Positions 45,742 to 54,996 of a stretch of DNA of 64,000 nt are shown piece after piece. How positions within the stretch are numbered: position 1 is the stretch's first letter; each line of letters begins with the position of its first letter. Under the pieces are notes generated by a model. That model worked only from the letters and a program-made list of their open reading frames with translations. It did not search any database and was not told the origin of the DNA. Source of the stretch: CAZHCA01 sp964530825 (GTDB taxonomy: Bacteria > Bacteroidota > Bacteroidia > Chitinophagales > Saprospiraceae). The DNA lies in NCBI GenBank assembly GCA_964530825.1, contig CAZHCA010000014.1:38013-102012 (forward strand), written 5' to 3'. The translations under genes were made by a program, and so were the position numbers.

Positions 45742-47657
45742 CTAAGGAAGTAAGCTAATTGAAAACGCGTATGGATCAGGCTCTGCAGTTCCCGGATGGG
45801 TCGAAAGCTGTTGCGCAGGTGCAGCCGCTCCATCTTACTGAGGGACTCCGGGCGCAGGTACCGGCCGCCATCGCCATTTGCCAGACCGGCGCGGGCCCGG
45901 TAACGCATCAGAATTTCGTAGGCATCGGCTGCCTGCTCGTACAGCGAGGCATTGCGCGGCTCCAGCTCTGCTAGGCGCTCGAACCGCCGAAAGGTATTAT
46001 TGATCCCCCCCTCTAGAGCGTGCAGTATTAGTACCCGGGCGGCATCGGTCAGTGGCATCATAGCCCGTGCCTTGAGATCGAAAGCTTCGGCATGATCGCC
46101 GCTTTTTTCCACTACAAAATTCCGGAAGAAAGTAAGCGGGGGCGGGTTTTCCAGCGCATCTTTTGCAAGAAAGGAAAAAAAGGCGGTTTGCTCTTCCAAC
46201 AGACTAAAGATGTGATCAGTCAGGACCTTCGCCAGTTGCGATTGTCCATGTACCACCCGGTAGTCGAAAAAAATAGTGCTGTAGCGCACCGCCTGGGGCG
46301 TGGGCTGCAGGATCCAAGACCCGAACTGGTTTTTCCATTCCCCCAGGCTCAGGCACCAACTCGGATTGCCCGCCATCATTTTGGCCGGACAGTAAACAAA
46401 ACCAACTTCATGCAAGCGGTCGTTCACGCGCCGGGCTAGATCGATAAAAAGTTTGCGCACCCGGGGCAGATCAACTTCCGCTACCTCATCGAAAAGTAAG
46501 GCATTGTCCTGATCGGTGCGCAGTAATTGTTCTTGCCTGCCCTCGCTACCCAATGACAACCACGCATAATCCACCGGTGGAGGAACCGGCAATTCGGCTT
46601 CACTCAGCGCTATGCAGCGCCTGATGATCCCATCGTTGATAGTCGAAAGCACCGAGGCAATGAAGCTAATGGCCACTTCCTGCTCCAAATACTTGCGAAG
46701 CAGCCCCTCAGCCTGTTCCCGGATGGCGCGTAGGCCTGCTGTAGAGTCCGTGCGTTGAATGTCTCGAACCAGTAGTGCGGGGTTATTCCCCTGGATCACC
46801 AGCAAATCGTGCTCTGAAAAAACTCCCAATACCGGACTCCCGGTGGTGCCGTCGGCGGTACTAACTACGTGGCCAATGCGGTGACGCAGCATCCGGATCT
46901 GTAAATCAGCCACCGTAGGTTCGGGCGTTACCGTAATAACGGGGCTGGACATGATTCGCCCTACCTGGGCATCAAGTGGCACCCGGCCGGTTGCCACCTG
47001 ACGCCGCAGATCTTTGTCTGTGACAATACCCAGCGGGCGGTGATCAGCATCGACGATAATGATGGAGCCTACATGTTGATCGGTCATGCGTTGGGCGGCA
47101 GTACGCACCGTTTCGCCGGGATCGCAGGTAACCGGTTCGCGGCGGTGGCGAGTATGCAGCACCTCGGTCAGAGCCAGCGTTTCCGTATTTTGAGCCTCAG
47201 AACGAAAATCGGCACGATTGCTGCGCCCGAAATTGCGAGCATAACCGGCAGCAAAATCGGCCGCCAGATAACCGGCCAGCGCGGGGTGGCGACGCAGCCA
47301 TTCCCCAATATCGTCGAAAGGAATGGCGTAGAGCAGGGTCTCTTCCCGCACTTCTGCCGTGAGGGCATAGGGTTGCCGGGCAAGCAATGGTCGCAGCCCA
47401 AATACATCGCCCTCGTCACAGCGGTCGATGAGTATTCGTTTGGATTCCTTTTCTTCGAAAAGCTCGACCGCTCCCTGGCGTACGATGTAAACGAGCGGCA
47501 TTGGGTCGTCGCCTTCACTAAAAATGACAGCTCCGGCCGGCCGATACTGCACCAACACTTGCCCGGCGAGCCGATACAATTCCGGTTTTTCGAGATGCGA
47601 AAAGGGCGGATACTGGCCCAGGAATTCGGCAACCCGCTGGGGGATGACGTTTTTCAT
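45738..47657 (-). CDS. cNMP-binding/CBS/DUF294 nucleotidyltransferase-like protein
   Basis: A 639-residue cytoplasmic protein. Residues about 10-130 form a cyclic-nucleotide-binding fold (FSEGDDPMPLVYIVRQGAVELFEE), about 165-300 two CBS domains (MTDQHVGSIIIVDADHRPLGIVTDKDL, HRIGHVVS), and the rest a DUF294 nucleotidyltransferase-like domain (YAWLSLGSEGRQEQLLRTDQDNALLF) with its partner C-terminal helices. The GlnD-like GS-x-GR-x-E-Q and DQDN residues needed for metal binding are present. It may sense nucleotide or energy state for the acetate module; this is inference. ATG 47657 is used instead of the TTG at 47675. It follows arsR by 35 bp. Confidence 0.9.
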   Translation of the reverse strand: MKNVIPQRVAEFLGQYPPFSHLEKPELYRLAGQVLVQYRPAGAVIFSEGDDPMPLVYIVRQGAVELFEEKESKRILIDRCDEGDVFGLRPLLARQPYALTAEVREETLLYAIPFDDIGEWLRRHPALAGYLAADFAAGYARNFGRSNRADFRSEAQNTETLALTEVLHTRHRREPVTCDPGETVRTAAQRMTDQHVGSIIIVDADHRPLGIVTDKDLRRQVATGRVPLDAQVGRIMSSPVITVTPEPTVADLQIRMLRHRIGHVVSTADGTTGSPVLGVFSEHDLLVIQGNNPALLVRDIQRTDSTAGLRAIREQAEGLLRKYLEQEVAISFIASVLSTINDGIIRRCIALSEAELPVPPPVDYAWLSLGSEGRQEQLLRTDQDNALLFDEVAEVDLPRVRKLFIDLARRVNDRLHEVGFVYCPAKMMAGNPSWCLSLGEWKNQFGSWILQPTPQAVRYSTIFFDYRVVHGQSQLAKVLTDHIFSLLEEQTAFFSFLAKDALENPPPLTFFRNFVVEKSGDHAEAFDLKARAMMPLTDAARVLILHALEGGINNTFRRFERLAELEPRNASLYEQAADAYEILMRYRARAGLANGDGGRYLRPESLSKMERLHLRNSFRPIRELQSLIHTRFQLAYFLR

Positions 47658-47692
47658 AAAGACCGGTTTTTCCAAATGAAAGACTACAAAAG

Positions 47693-47983
47693 CTACAAAA
47701 CCTTCATCAAGGTGCGCACGATCTCATAGTATTCAGGATTGGACAGATAATATAGCGAGTTCTTACCATCGCGCTCGACTTCTACTACCTGTTTATTTTT
47801 GAGGATGCGCAAATGGTGCGAAGCAATAGCTTGTTCGATACGTAGCTTGGTGTAAATATCGGTAACCGTCATTTTTTGATTCGCAAAGAGCAGGTCGAGA
47901 ATAGCAATCCGGATGGGGTGGGCAATGGCACGCAGCGTCTCCGTGGCGTTTTCCAAAAATCCCTTATTAAAATGTGTTTTCAT
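47693..47983 (-). CDS. ArsR-family winged-helix regulator
   Basis: A 96-residue DNA-binding protein: LRAIAHPIRIAILDLLFANQKMTVTDIYTKLRIEQAIASHHLRILKNKQVVEVERDGKNSLYYLS is a complete ArsR-type helix-turn-helix and wing. It contains no cysteine at all, so the classical metal site (ELCVCDL) is absent and it probably senses something other than a thiophilic metal. It is first in a minus-strand unit with the DUF294 and exonuclease genes. Its own promoter contains the AT-rich motif shared with the porin and acs promoters, which suggests autoregulation and control of the acetate module. The ligand is unknown. Confidence 0.9.
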   Translation of the reverse strand: MKTHFNKGFLENATETLRAIAHPIRIAILDLLFANQKMTVTDIYTKLRIEQAIASHHLRILKNKQVVEVERDGKNSLYYLSNPEYYEIVRTLMKVL

Positions 47984-48008
47984 AACGCGCCACTACTTCG
48001 GTTCCCTC

Positions 48009-48036
48009 CAAATATACATAAATATATAGAAGGATA
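48009..48036 (-). promoter_or_regulatory. arsR promoter with AT-rich operator candidate
   Basis: On the minus strand TATATTTG (48009-48016) is an exact -7 element, 25 bp before the arsR ATG. The 20-bp spacer (48017-48036) contains the plus-strand 12-mer TAAATATATAGA (48019-48030), which recurs exactly at 55425-55436 before acs. The -33 half is weak (AATT), as expected for a regulated promoter. Confidence 0.6.
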
Positions 48037-48197
48037 AATTCGTAGACAAGTTAGAAACTTTCCCTTCACACTTGATTAAGCACAGCCGTACTCAAAATAT
48101 TTCCCGGTCGAACAGCAAAAACTGGAATTTTCTCACAAAAAAATTGAGTACACTAGTAGATCATTTTGGAAAAGGACGAAAAAACACGGGACAATGC

Positions 48198-48228
48198 TTG
48201 TATATATATAGATATATATATACTTTAG
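48198..48228 (+). promoter_or_regulatory. Porin promoter with AT-rich operator candidate in the spacer
   Basis: TTG (48198-48200), exactly 20 bp (TATATATATAGATATATATA, 48201-48220), then TACTTTAG (48221-48228; seven of eight to TAnnTTTG). The spacer itself is the motif related to that in the arsR and acs promoters. The porin ATG follows 47 bp downstream. Confidence 0.65.
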
Positions 48229-48275
48229 ACGCGATTATTAATCCCAAGTTCCGATTTCGAATAAAAACACCAATC

Positions 48276-49529
48276 ATGAAATCCAAATGTCGTTTGATCA
48301 TTCTGGCGCTGTTGCTAATCCTTGCTGGTGGCAGTCGGCTATTGGCTCAGGAAAGCCCTGAAGCAGACCGGTCATACAAGCCCATGACGCTTAAGCTCAA
48401 TGAACAGGGTACTAAATACATCCGGTTCATTACATGGCATCAGATCTGGGCTACCACAAATAATCTGGCGGTCGATGATGCCAAATTGCAGATCACCCCA
48501 AGCATACGCCGCTCGCGTTTCTTGGCGTATGCACAGATTTCACCGCGCTTCCTTATCCTGACGCATTTTGGCCTGAACAACCTGAGTCCCAACAACCTCA
48601 CACCTCTGGGAAACGACGGTGATCCGCCGCAAATATTTCTGCACGATGCCTGGGCCGAGTTCAAGGTGATCGACGAACTCTACATCGGAGGCGGGCTGCA
48701 CTATTGGAAAGGATTGACGCGATTAGCCAACCAGAGCACCCTCAACTTCATGACTCTTGATCAGTCGCGTCCGTTTGTGCACTGGCACTCGCTGGGGATT
48801 ACCGACCAGTTTGCCCGTCATCTGGGAGTATATGCCAAGGGACAGGTAGGCAAAGTAGACTACCGGGTGGCCTGGAACGCTCCGGGCCGGAATCCCTTGG
48901 CCGGAGGCGATGACTTCGGTCAGGCGGGCAGTACCCTCACCTATACGGGGGTTTCCCAAAGTGAAGGCGGCGACCCAACCGGTAATACCATCCTGGAGGG
49001 GTATTTTCGCTATAATTTCTGGGACCTGGAATCGACCAAACTCCCCTACCAGGTGGGCTCCTACCTCGGCGGGAAGCGCGTTTTGGGCGTCGGCGCCGGT
49101 TTTTTCGCCCACCCCAACGGCATGTACGATACCGAAGCGGCCACCCACGAGAACGTCTTCCACTTCGCGTTGGACGCGTTCATGGACGTACCCACTAAAA
49201 GCGGATCCGTAACCGCCTACGCCTCCTATATCCATTTCAACTACGGGGAGAATTACGTAAGTCGCTGGGGCGGCACGGGCAGCAATTTCTACGCCCATTT
49301 CGGCCACTATTTTACTGATGTCAAACTGATGCCCTATGTGGCTTTCCAGTTTTCCGACTACGAAGGGTTCGAAGACAATCCAACGGCCCTGGACATCGGC
49401 GTGAATTACCACCTGAATGGCCACCACGCCAAGCTGACCCTGGAGTACCACAATATTTCCAACGACCCCCGGGAGGGTGGGGCACAAGACGTCTCTCAGA
49501 TCCGGCTTCAGGCACATATCTTTCTGTAG
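48276..49529 (+). CDS. Outer-membrane porin-like protein of the acetate module
   Basis: A 417-residue protein with a signal peptide (hydrophobic residues about 5-22, ending RLLAQ). The mature part has dense amphipathic beta-strand pattern with many Tyr, Trp, Gly and aromatic-Asn turns, and ends VSQIRLQAHIFL, as outer-membrane barrels do. No named porin motif is certain. It lies 50 bp before the DUF4212-symporter pair on the same strand and probably supplies outer-membrane passage for the same solute. ATG 48276 is chosen because it gives the signal peptide and follows the promoter; the frame extends to 48072 without similarity. Confidence 0.8.
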   Translation: MKSKCRLIILALLLILAGGSRLLAQESPEADRSYKPMTLKLNEQGTKYIRFITWHQIWATTNNLAVDDAKLQITPSIRRSRFLAYAQISPRFLILTHFGLNNLSPNNLTPLGNDGDPPQIFLHDAWAEFKVIDELYIGGGLHYWKGLTRLANQSTLNFMTLDQSRPFVHWHSLGITDQFARHLGVYAKGQVGKVDYRVAWNAPGRNPLAGGDDFGQAGSTLTYTGVSQSEGGDPTGNTILEGYFRYNFWDLESTKLPYQVGSYLGGKRVLGVGAGFFAHPNGMYDTEAATHENVFHFALDAFMDVPTKSGSVTAYASYIHFNYGENYVSRWGGTGSNFYAHFGHYFTDVKLMPYVAFQFSDYEGFEDNPTALDIGVNYHLNGHHAKLTLEYHNISNDPREGGAQDVSQIRLQAHIFL

Positions 49530-49579
49530 ATCAACCCTATACTTAAGCTTAATTCAAGAGATTTCAAAACACAATCATT

Positions 49580-49837
49580 ATGTCTGAAAAGAACTTACAA
49601 AACTACTGGCGGGAAAACCTAACCTATCTGACCATTCTGCTAGCTATCTGGTTCGTAGTATCCTACGGATTCGGCATCCTGCTGGTCGACGAGCTCAACC
49701 AGATTCAGCTGGGCGGTTTTAAACTCGGCTTTTGGTTTGCCCAACAGGGGGCCATTTACGTATTCGTGGCACTCATCTTCGTATATGTGTGGCTGATGAA
49801 CAACCTCGACAAAAAGTACGATGTGGACGAAAAATGA
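49580..49837 (+). CDS. DUF4212 small symporter subunit
   Basis: An 85-residue membrane protein with two helices, matching DUF4212: YWRENLTYLTILLAIWFVVSYG, then GGFKLGFWFAQQGAIYVFVALIFVYVWLMN, and a charged tail. In other bacteria this family always lies directly before an SLC5-type symporter of the VC_2705 group and is thought to be its small subunit, as is the case here (46-bp gap). Its ATG and length are typical. Confidence 0.93.
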   Translation: MSEKNLQNYWRENLTYLTILLAIWFVVSYGFGILLVDELNQIQLGGFKLGFWFAQQGAIYVFVALIFVYVWLMNNLDKKYDVDEK

Positions 49838-49883
49838 TCCGCTGTGATTTTTCCACCTCTTTCAACCTAAAACTAATCAAGAC

Positions 49884-51605
49884 ATGGACGTTCAAACTTG
49901 GACTTTTCTCATAGTGGGCCTTACTTTCGCTTTTTACATCGGTATCGCCATCTGGTCACGGGCTGGCTCCACTTCCGATTTCTACGTAGCCGGAGGAGGC
50001 GTCAATCCAGTAGTCAACGGTATGGCAACCGCTGCCGACTGGATGTCAGCCGCCTCTTTTCTTTCGATGGCGGGCCTGATCTCCTTTCTGGGCTACCAAG
50101 GCTCCCAATACCTCATGGGCTGGACTGGCGGCTACGTGCTGCTGGCGCTACTCTTAGCGCCCTATTTGCGCAAATTCGGGAAGTTTACGGTACCCGACTT
50201 CATCGGCAGCCGTTACTATTCCCAAACGGCCCGGATTGTAGCCGTGGTGTGCGCACTTTTCGTCTCTTTCACTTACGTTGTCGGACAGATGAAAGGCGTA
50301 GGGGTAGCATTTTCCCGATTTTTGGAGATCCCCTTCGAGTGGGGCATTGTCATCGGGGTGGGTATCGTATTTTTCTATGCCGTACTCGGCGGCATGAAGG
50401 GTATCACCTACACGCAGGTGGCCCAATACTGCGTACTAATATTCGCTTACTTGGTTCCGGCCATTTTCATCTCCATGCTGATGGTGGGTAACCCCATTCC
50501 GCAATTCGGATTGGGCGGCATTCTGGAAGATGGCACCCCTCTACTGGTCAAACTAGACCAGCTATCTACCGATTTAGGTTTTAAGGAATATACCACATCC
50601 AAAAAAACGACGGTCGATTTGTTCTTCGTGACGGCTGCCCTGATGCTGGGCACGGCTGGACTGCCACACGTCATCGTTCGTTTCTTTACGGTTCCGAAAG
50701 TATCGGATGCACGCCGTTCAGCCGGTTGGGCACTGGTTTTCATTGCACTGCTCTACACGACAGCGCCCGCGATTGCGGCCTTTGCCAAAACCAATCTGTT
50801 GAATACCGTCAACAACAAGGAGTACGCTACGCTACCGGCCTGGTTTAGTAAGTGGGAAAATACCGGTTTGTTGGCTTTTGAAGATAAAAACGGAGATGGT
50901 ATCGTACAATACTACAACGACAACAATGAGGAATACGTAACGACCGTGGCCAATGCCAATGGCTGGAAAGGCAGCGAGTTATACGTCGATCGCGATATTA
51001 TCGTGCTGGCTAATCCGGAAATTGCTGACCTGCCGGGTTGGGTTATTGCCCTGGTGATCGCCGGTGGCTTGGCAGCTGCCCTTTCTACAGCTGCCGGACT
51101 ATTACTCGTGATTTCCTCTTCTATATCGCACGATTTACTGAAAAACTGGTTGATGCCCGAAATTTCCGAAAAGGGGGAATTGCGCGCCGCGCGTATCGCC
51201 ATTGCGGTCGCCGTAGTGATTTCCGGTTACTTTGGAGTAAACCCGCCCGGATTTGTCGCCCAGGTGGTGGCCTTTGCTTTTGGCCTGGCTGCTGCTTCCT
51301 TTTTCCCCGCCATCGTGATGGGCATTTTTTCCAAACGGATGAACAAAGAAGGGGCCATCGCGGGTATGATCACCGGTTTGATATTTACCGCTGGTTACAT
51401 TTACTACTTTAAATACGGCGGCGGAACGCCCGATCAGTATCTCTGGGGAATTTCGCCCGAAGGTATCGGCACCCTGGGCATGATCCTGAACTTTATCGTC
51501 TCCTTCGCAGTGAGCCGCCTGACGAGCGCTCCACCGAAAGATGTTCAAGAAATAGTTGAAGATATTCGCATCCCCCGGGGCGCCGGGGCCGCTTCTGGTC
51601 ACTAG
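49884..51605 (+). CDS. Sodium:solute symporter, VC_2705 subfamily (probable acetate/short-chain acid uptake)
   Basis: A 573-residue SLC5-type carrier with about 13 helices. The N-terminus has SDFYVAGGGVNPVVNGMATAADWMSAASFLSMAG, the classic family start, and the sodium-site region GGLAAALSTAAGLLLVISSSISHDL is present. A periplasmic or loop insert of about 75 residues (about 300-375, Asp/Asn-rich: DKNGDGIVQYYNDNNEEY) is characteristic of this subfamily. Substrate assignment to acetate or a similar acid follows from genetic linkage to acs and a CrbS-like kinase, not from sequence alone. A perfect 11-bp hairpin follows at 51641-51667. Confidence 0.92.
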   Translation: MDVQTWTFLIVGLTFAFYIGIAIWSRAGSTSDFYVAGGGVNPVVNGMATAADWMSAASFLSMAGLISFLGYQGSQYLMGWTGGYVLLALLLAPYLRKFGKFTVPDFIGSRYYSQTARIVAVVCALFVSFTYVVGQMKGVGVAFSRFLEIPFEWGIVIGVGIVFFYAVLGGMKGITYTQVAQYCVLIFAYLVPAIFISMLMVGNPIPQFGLGGILEDGTPLLVKLDQLSTDLGFKEYTTSKKTTVDLFFVTAALMLGTAGLPHVIVRFFTVPKVSDARRSAGWALVFIALLYTTAPAIAAFAKTNLLNTVNNKEYATLPAWFSKWENTGLLAFEDKNGDGIVQYYNDNNEEYVTTVANANGWKGSELYVDRDIIVLANPEIADLPGWVIALVIAGGLAAALSTAAGLLLVISSSISHDLLKNWLMPEISEKGELRAARIAIAVAVVISGYFGVNPPGFVAQVVAFAFGLAAASFFPAIVMGIFSKRMNKEGAIAGMITGLIFTAGYIYYFKYGGGTPDQYLWGISPEGIGTLGMILNFIVSFAVSRLTSAPPKDVQEIVEDIRIPRGAGAASGH

Positions 51606-51640
51606 TTCATTGCTTTTCGCACAATTTGGTTTCCCTTAGC

Positions 51641-51667
51641 GAGGGTCGGGCAGAAAGCCCGACCCTC
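51641..51667. terminator. Hairpin behind the symporter gene
   Basis: GAGGGTCGGGC and GCCCGACCCTC pair perfectly over 11 bp around AGAAA. The plus-strand tail (CAATTAAAAAA) has no T-run, so termination would be partial; the downstream genes may be read through. Confidence 0.6.
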
Positions 51668-51693
51668 CAATTAAAAAATCAATACCTTGGTTG

Positions 51694-51909
51694 ATGCAAT
51701 TGGGATCTAAAATTTCTAATATTTTCGTAGTTCTTTATTTACTGGCTACCCTGTGGCTTCGATTCGTACTCGAACCGCAGCTTCAAGGACATATCTTAGC
51801 CTCGGTAGGCCTGGGGCTTTTTGCTTTGCTGATACTTTGGGCGCTGATCAAGAGCCGAATACTCAATCCGACCTTGCTGCATTTGGGCAACCGCCGGAAG
51901 ACAACCTGA
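51694..51909 (+). CDS. Small membrane protein of unknown function
   Basis: A 71-residue protein with two hydrophobic helices (about residues 8-26 and 34-54) and a basic tail (LHLGNRRKTT). No known family. It lies between the symporter and the kinase gene, in the same direction, together with a second small membrane protein. Start ATG 51694; a TTG one codon upstream is possible. Confidence 0.55.
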   Translation: MQLGSKISNIFVVLYLLATLWLRFVLEPQLQGHILASVGLGLFALLILWALIKSRILNPTLLHLGNRRKTT

Positions 51910-51979
51910 TGCAGGCCGGTGCAAAACGCTCAATTGTTGTATATTAAACCTATTCGTTTTGGCACCCAACTTTTGGCCT

Positions 51980-52177
51980 ATGCAGCATCGCGATCGCACT
52001 TACCGGCTTTTACTCGTGTTTGGGCTAGCGCTCTTTTTGCTCCAACCCACCATGCTGACTATATGGGAAAGTGCTGGCGGCACGTGGGCTATCCCCCCTC
52101 TGTTTGTATATATTTTCGTAATGTGGTTATTGATCATTACCGCTACTGCATTACTGGTACGGCACCCCCGAAAATAA
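51980..52177 (+). CDS. Small two-helix membrane protein upstream of the SLC5-kinase
   Basis: A 65-residue protein starting MQHRDRTYRLLLVFGLALFLL, with two membrane helices joined by a short loop (WESAGGTWAIPP) and a tail RHPRK. The size and topology recall DUF4212-type small subunits, though the sequence differs. Its stop is 12 bp before the kinase ATG, so it is probably co-translated and might be a small partner of the kinase's transporter domain. That partnership is inference. Confidence 0.6.
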   Translation: MQHRDRTYRLLLVFGLALFLLQPTMLTIWESAGGTWAIPPLFVYIFVMWLLIITATALLVRHPRK

Positions 52178-52189
52178 TGGCTTTGGCTC

Positions 52190-54919
52190 ATGTCCAACAT
52201 CTGGATCATTATCTCCTCCCTGGCTTACCTGGTCCTGCTCTTCGGCATCGCTTTCGGGGCTGAACGCCTGGCCCGGCGAGGAAGCAGTGTGGTTACCAAC
52301 CCGCTGATTTATGCCTTATCGCTAGGTGTTTATTGTACTGCATGGACGTATTACGGGAGTGTAGGGCGGGCGGCCGTGAGCGGTATCGGCTTTTTACCCA
52401 TCTACCTGGGTCCTACTATCCTAGCTCCCCTTTGGATTCTGGTGCTGCGGAAGATCATCCTGATTAGTAAAACCCAGCGTATTACCTCGGTAGCTGATTT
52501 CATTTCTTCACGCTACGGGAAAAGCACCACCTTGGGGACCATCGCCACCCTCATTGCCGTACTTAGTATTATTCCCTACATATCCATTCAGTTGAAAGCC
52601 ATTTCCAGCACTTTCAACTTACTGGCCGGTCACCCCCCCGGAACCAGTCCCTCGCCTATTTACCGCGATTCGGCCCTGTACATCACTATCGTGCTGGCCT
52701 TTTTCACCATCCTGTTCGGCACCCGCAACCTCGACCCCAATGAACGGCACGAGGGGCTGGTGGCCGCCATTGCCTTCGAATCCATCTTTAAATTAGTTGC
52801 CTTTCTGGCAGTAGGCTTCTTTGTCACATTTAGCCTTTTCCGCGGGCCGTCCGATTTGTTTTCTCAGTTAAACGCTCACCCGCAATGGGAGCAACTAACT
52901 ACATTTTCCGGCAGCGCCGTTAAGGGTCGGGACTGGCTGTGGCTCACCCTGCTCTCCATGAGTGCAATTTTACTGCTGCCACGCCAGTTCCACGTCGCCG
53001 TGGTTGAAAACATGGATGCCCGCTTCGTAGGCAAAGCCTCCTGGATATTTCCTTTGTATTTGTTGCTCATCAACTTATTTGTGTTGCCCATCGCTTTTGG
53101 GGGTTTGATTCTGCTCGGTAACCAACCGGTAGAACCTGACACCTACATCCTGACCCTGCCTTTAACCTCAAACCAGAACTTTTTGGCCCTGCTTGTAGGA
53201 CTGGGCGGCTTTTCGGCCGCCTCCAGTATGGTGATTGTAGCCGTAATCGCATTGAGTATTATGATCAGCAATAATCTCGTCCTTCCCATGCTACTCAAGC
53301 CGCAATTCGTGCGTGGCGATTATCGACTGACAACCCCTCTACTCGGTATTCGACGTATCAGTATCATTATCGTATTGTTGCTTGCTTATGGTTATTTCCG
53401 ATCGGTAGGCCAGATGTATCCCTTAGTTTCCATTGGGCTCATTTCATTCACCGGCATCGCACAGTTCCTCCCAGCGACCCTGGGGGGAATCTACTGGAAG
53501 CGCGCTACCAAAGCCGGTGCAATTACCGGGCTGATCCTTGGCTTCTCAGTATGGATGTACACCCTCCCCTTCCCTACGCTGGTAGAGATCGGGTGGGTAA
53601 AGGAACAATTGATCGAAGAAGGGCCTTGGGGCCTTCGAGCACTCAATCCGTATGCGCTATTTGGATGGACCGGAGTCGATCACATTACTCATTCGGCTTT
53701 TTGGAGCATTGCCTTCAATACCTTTGGCTACGTGGGCGTATCCTTATGCACCCAGCCGAAGGCACTGGAAATCACCCAGGCCGATCTTTACGTCGACATC
53801 TACAAATACCAAAACATGGGAGTAAACTATGAAGTGTTGCGGCGGCGAGCCCGTGTACGTGACCTCACCGCACTCCTCGACCGTTTTGTGGGTGAGGCGC
53901 GACGTCGCGAATTGCTGAAGCGCTACCAGACCATGAAGGGCAACGACCTGCAGAAAAACGCATTTGCCCCCTCCGATTTAGTCAATTATGTCGAAACGCA
54001 CCTGTCGGGAGCTATCGGAGCTGCGGCAGCCAAGGTCATCGTTGCTTCCATTGTCAAAGAAGACCCTATCTCGCTAGAAGAGATTTTCAAGATCCTAGAT
54101 CAGACACAGGAAATTATGGATTACAGCAAAGCCCTGGAGCGCAAATCAGCCGAGCTGGAAATGACCACCCGCCAACTCAAGCAAGCCAATGCTCAATTAC
54201 AGGAATTGGACCGACTTAAGGCCGATTTTATCACTACCGTTACCCACGAGCTGCGCACGCCTATCACCTCGATCAAAGCCATTTCCCAGATTTTACATGA
54301 TCATCCGGATATTGAGCCGGAGAAAAAGAATGAGTTTTTGGGGATCGTAATCGGCGAAACGAACCGGATTACGCGGCTCATTAATCAGGTATTAGATTTG
54401 GAAAAAATTCACCAAGCCGGTGATCGACAGCAAGATCATAAGCTCTTGTCAATCAATCAGCTCGTTTATCGCACCTACCAAAGTATGCAGCAGCTCATGA
54501 CAACCAATAATATCAATACTTCTCTAGCCCTACCCGAAGAAGAATTATGCGTTTACGGCAATGAGGACCAGCTGGTACAAGCTCTTGTCAATTTGCTGTC
54601 CAATGCTGCAAAATTTGCTGATCCAAACCATGGCCTTGTGGCCGTCACACTTAGCCGAGAAAAAGACACCGCTCTAATCGAAGTTGCTGACAACGGCCCT
54701 GGAATTCCACAAACCGAAAGGGCCGTTATATTTGAAAAGTTTACCCAGGTCCACCACGCTAAACTCGGTAAGCCCAAGGGCAGTGGCCTGGGGCTGTACA
54801 TCACCCGAATGATCGTTGACTACCATGGCGGAAGCATTCAACTTGCAGACAGTGAACTGGGTGGCGCCTGTTTTCAAATCCGACTACTCCTACATCTTCA
54901 AACACCTCCACAATCATAA
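52190..54919 (+). CDS. SLC5-STAC sensor histidine kinase (CrbS-like)
   Basis: A 909-residue membrane kinase. Residues about 1-505 are a complete SLC5/SSS transporter-like domain (about 13 helices). Residues about 555-635 match the STAC domain (LTALLDRFVGEARRRELL, LVNYVETHLSGAIGAAAAKV). A coiled coil (ALERKSAELEMTTRQLKQAN) leads to HisKA with phospho-acceptor His686 in VTHELRTPITS, then a HATPase with LVNLLSNAAKF, ADNGPGIP and GSGLGLYI. This is the CrbS architecture known to control acs in Vibrio and Pseudomonas, but it lacks the PAS and C-terminal receiver common there. It probably senses or transports acetate-like solutes. A receiver-only gene follows. Confidence 0.92.
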   Translation: MSNIWIIISSLAYLVLLFGIAFGAERLARRGSSVVTNPLIYALSLGVYCTAWTYYGSVGRAAVSGIGFLPIYLGPTILAPLWILVLRKIILISKTQRITSVADFISSRYGKSTTLGTIATLIAVLSIIPYISIQLKAISSTFNLLAGHPPGTSPSPIYRDSALYITIVLAFFTILFGTRNLDPNERHEGLVAAIAFESIFKLVAFLAVGFFVTFSLFRGPSDLFSQLNAHPQWEQLTTFSGSAVKGRDWLWLTLLSMSAILLLPRQFHVAVVENMDARFVGKASWIFPLYLLLINLFVLPIAFGGLILLGNQPVEPDTYILTLPLTSNQNFLALLVGLGGFSAASSMVIVAVIALSIMISNNLVLPMLLKPQFVRGDYRLTTPLLGIRRISIIIVLLLAYGYFRSVGQMYPLVSIGLISFTGIAQFLPATLGGIYWKRATKAGAITGLILGFSVWMYTLPFPTLVEIGWVKEQLIEEGPWGLRALNPYALFGWTGVDHITHSAFWSIAFNTFGYVGVSLCTQPKALEITQADLYVDIYKYQNMGVNYEVLRRRARVRDLTALLDRFVGEARRRELLKRYQTMKGNDLQKNAFAPSDLVNYVETHLSGAIGAAAAKVIVASIVKEDPISLEEIFKILDQTQEIMDYSKALERKSAELEMTTRQLKQANAQLQELDRLKADFITTVTHELRTPITSIKAISQILHDHPDIEPEKKNEFLGIVIGETNRITRLINQVLDLEKIHQAGDRQQDHKLLSINQLVYRTYQSMQQLMTTNNINTSLALPEEELCVYGNEDQLVQALVNLLSNAAKFADPNHGLVAVTLSREKDTALIEVADNGPGIPQTERAVIFEKFTQVHHAKLGKPKGSGLGLYITRMIVDYHGGSIQLADSELGGACFQIRLLLHLQTPPQS

Positions 54920-54996
54920 ATAATTATTCTTTTTTTTCGGAAAAAAGTGTACTTTTAACTTGATAGGTGTTGTTAGAAAGAATATAATTTCAAAGT

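Noticed and set aside
48201..48222. TA-rich run considered as simple low-complexity repeat
   Set aside because: Kept instead as an operator candidate because it fits exactly into a promoter spacer and resembles the 12-mer shared by the arsR and acs promoters.
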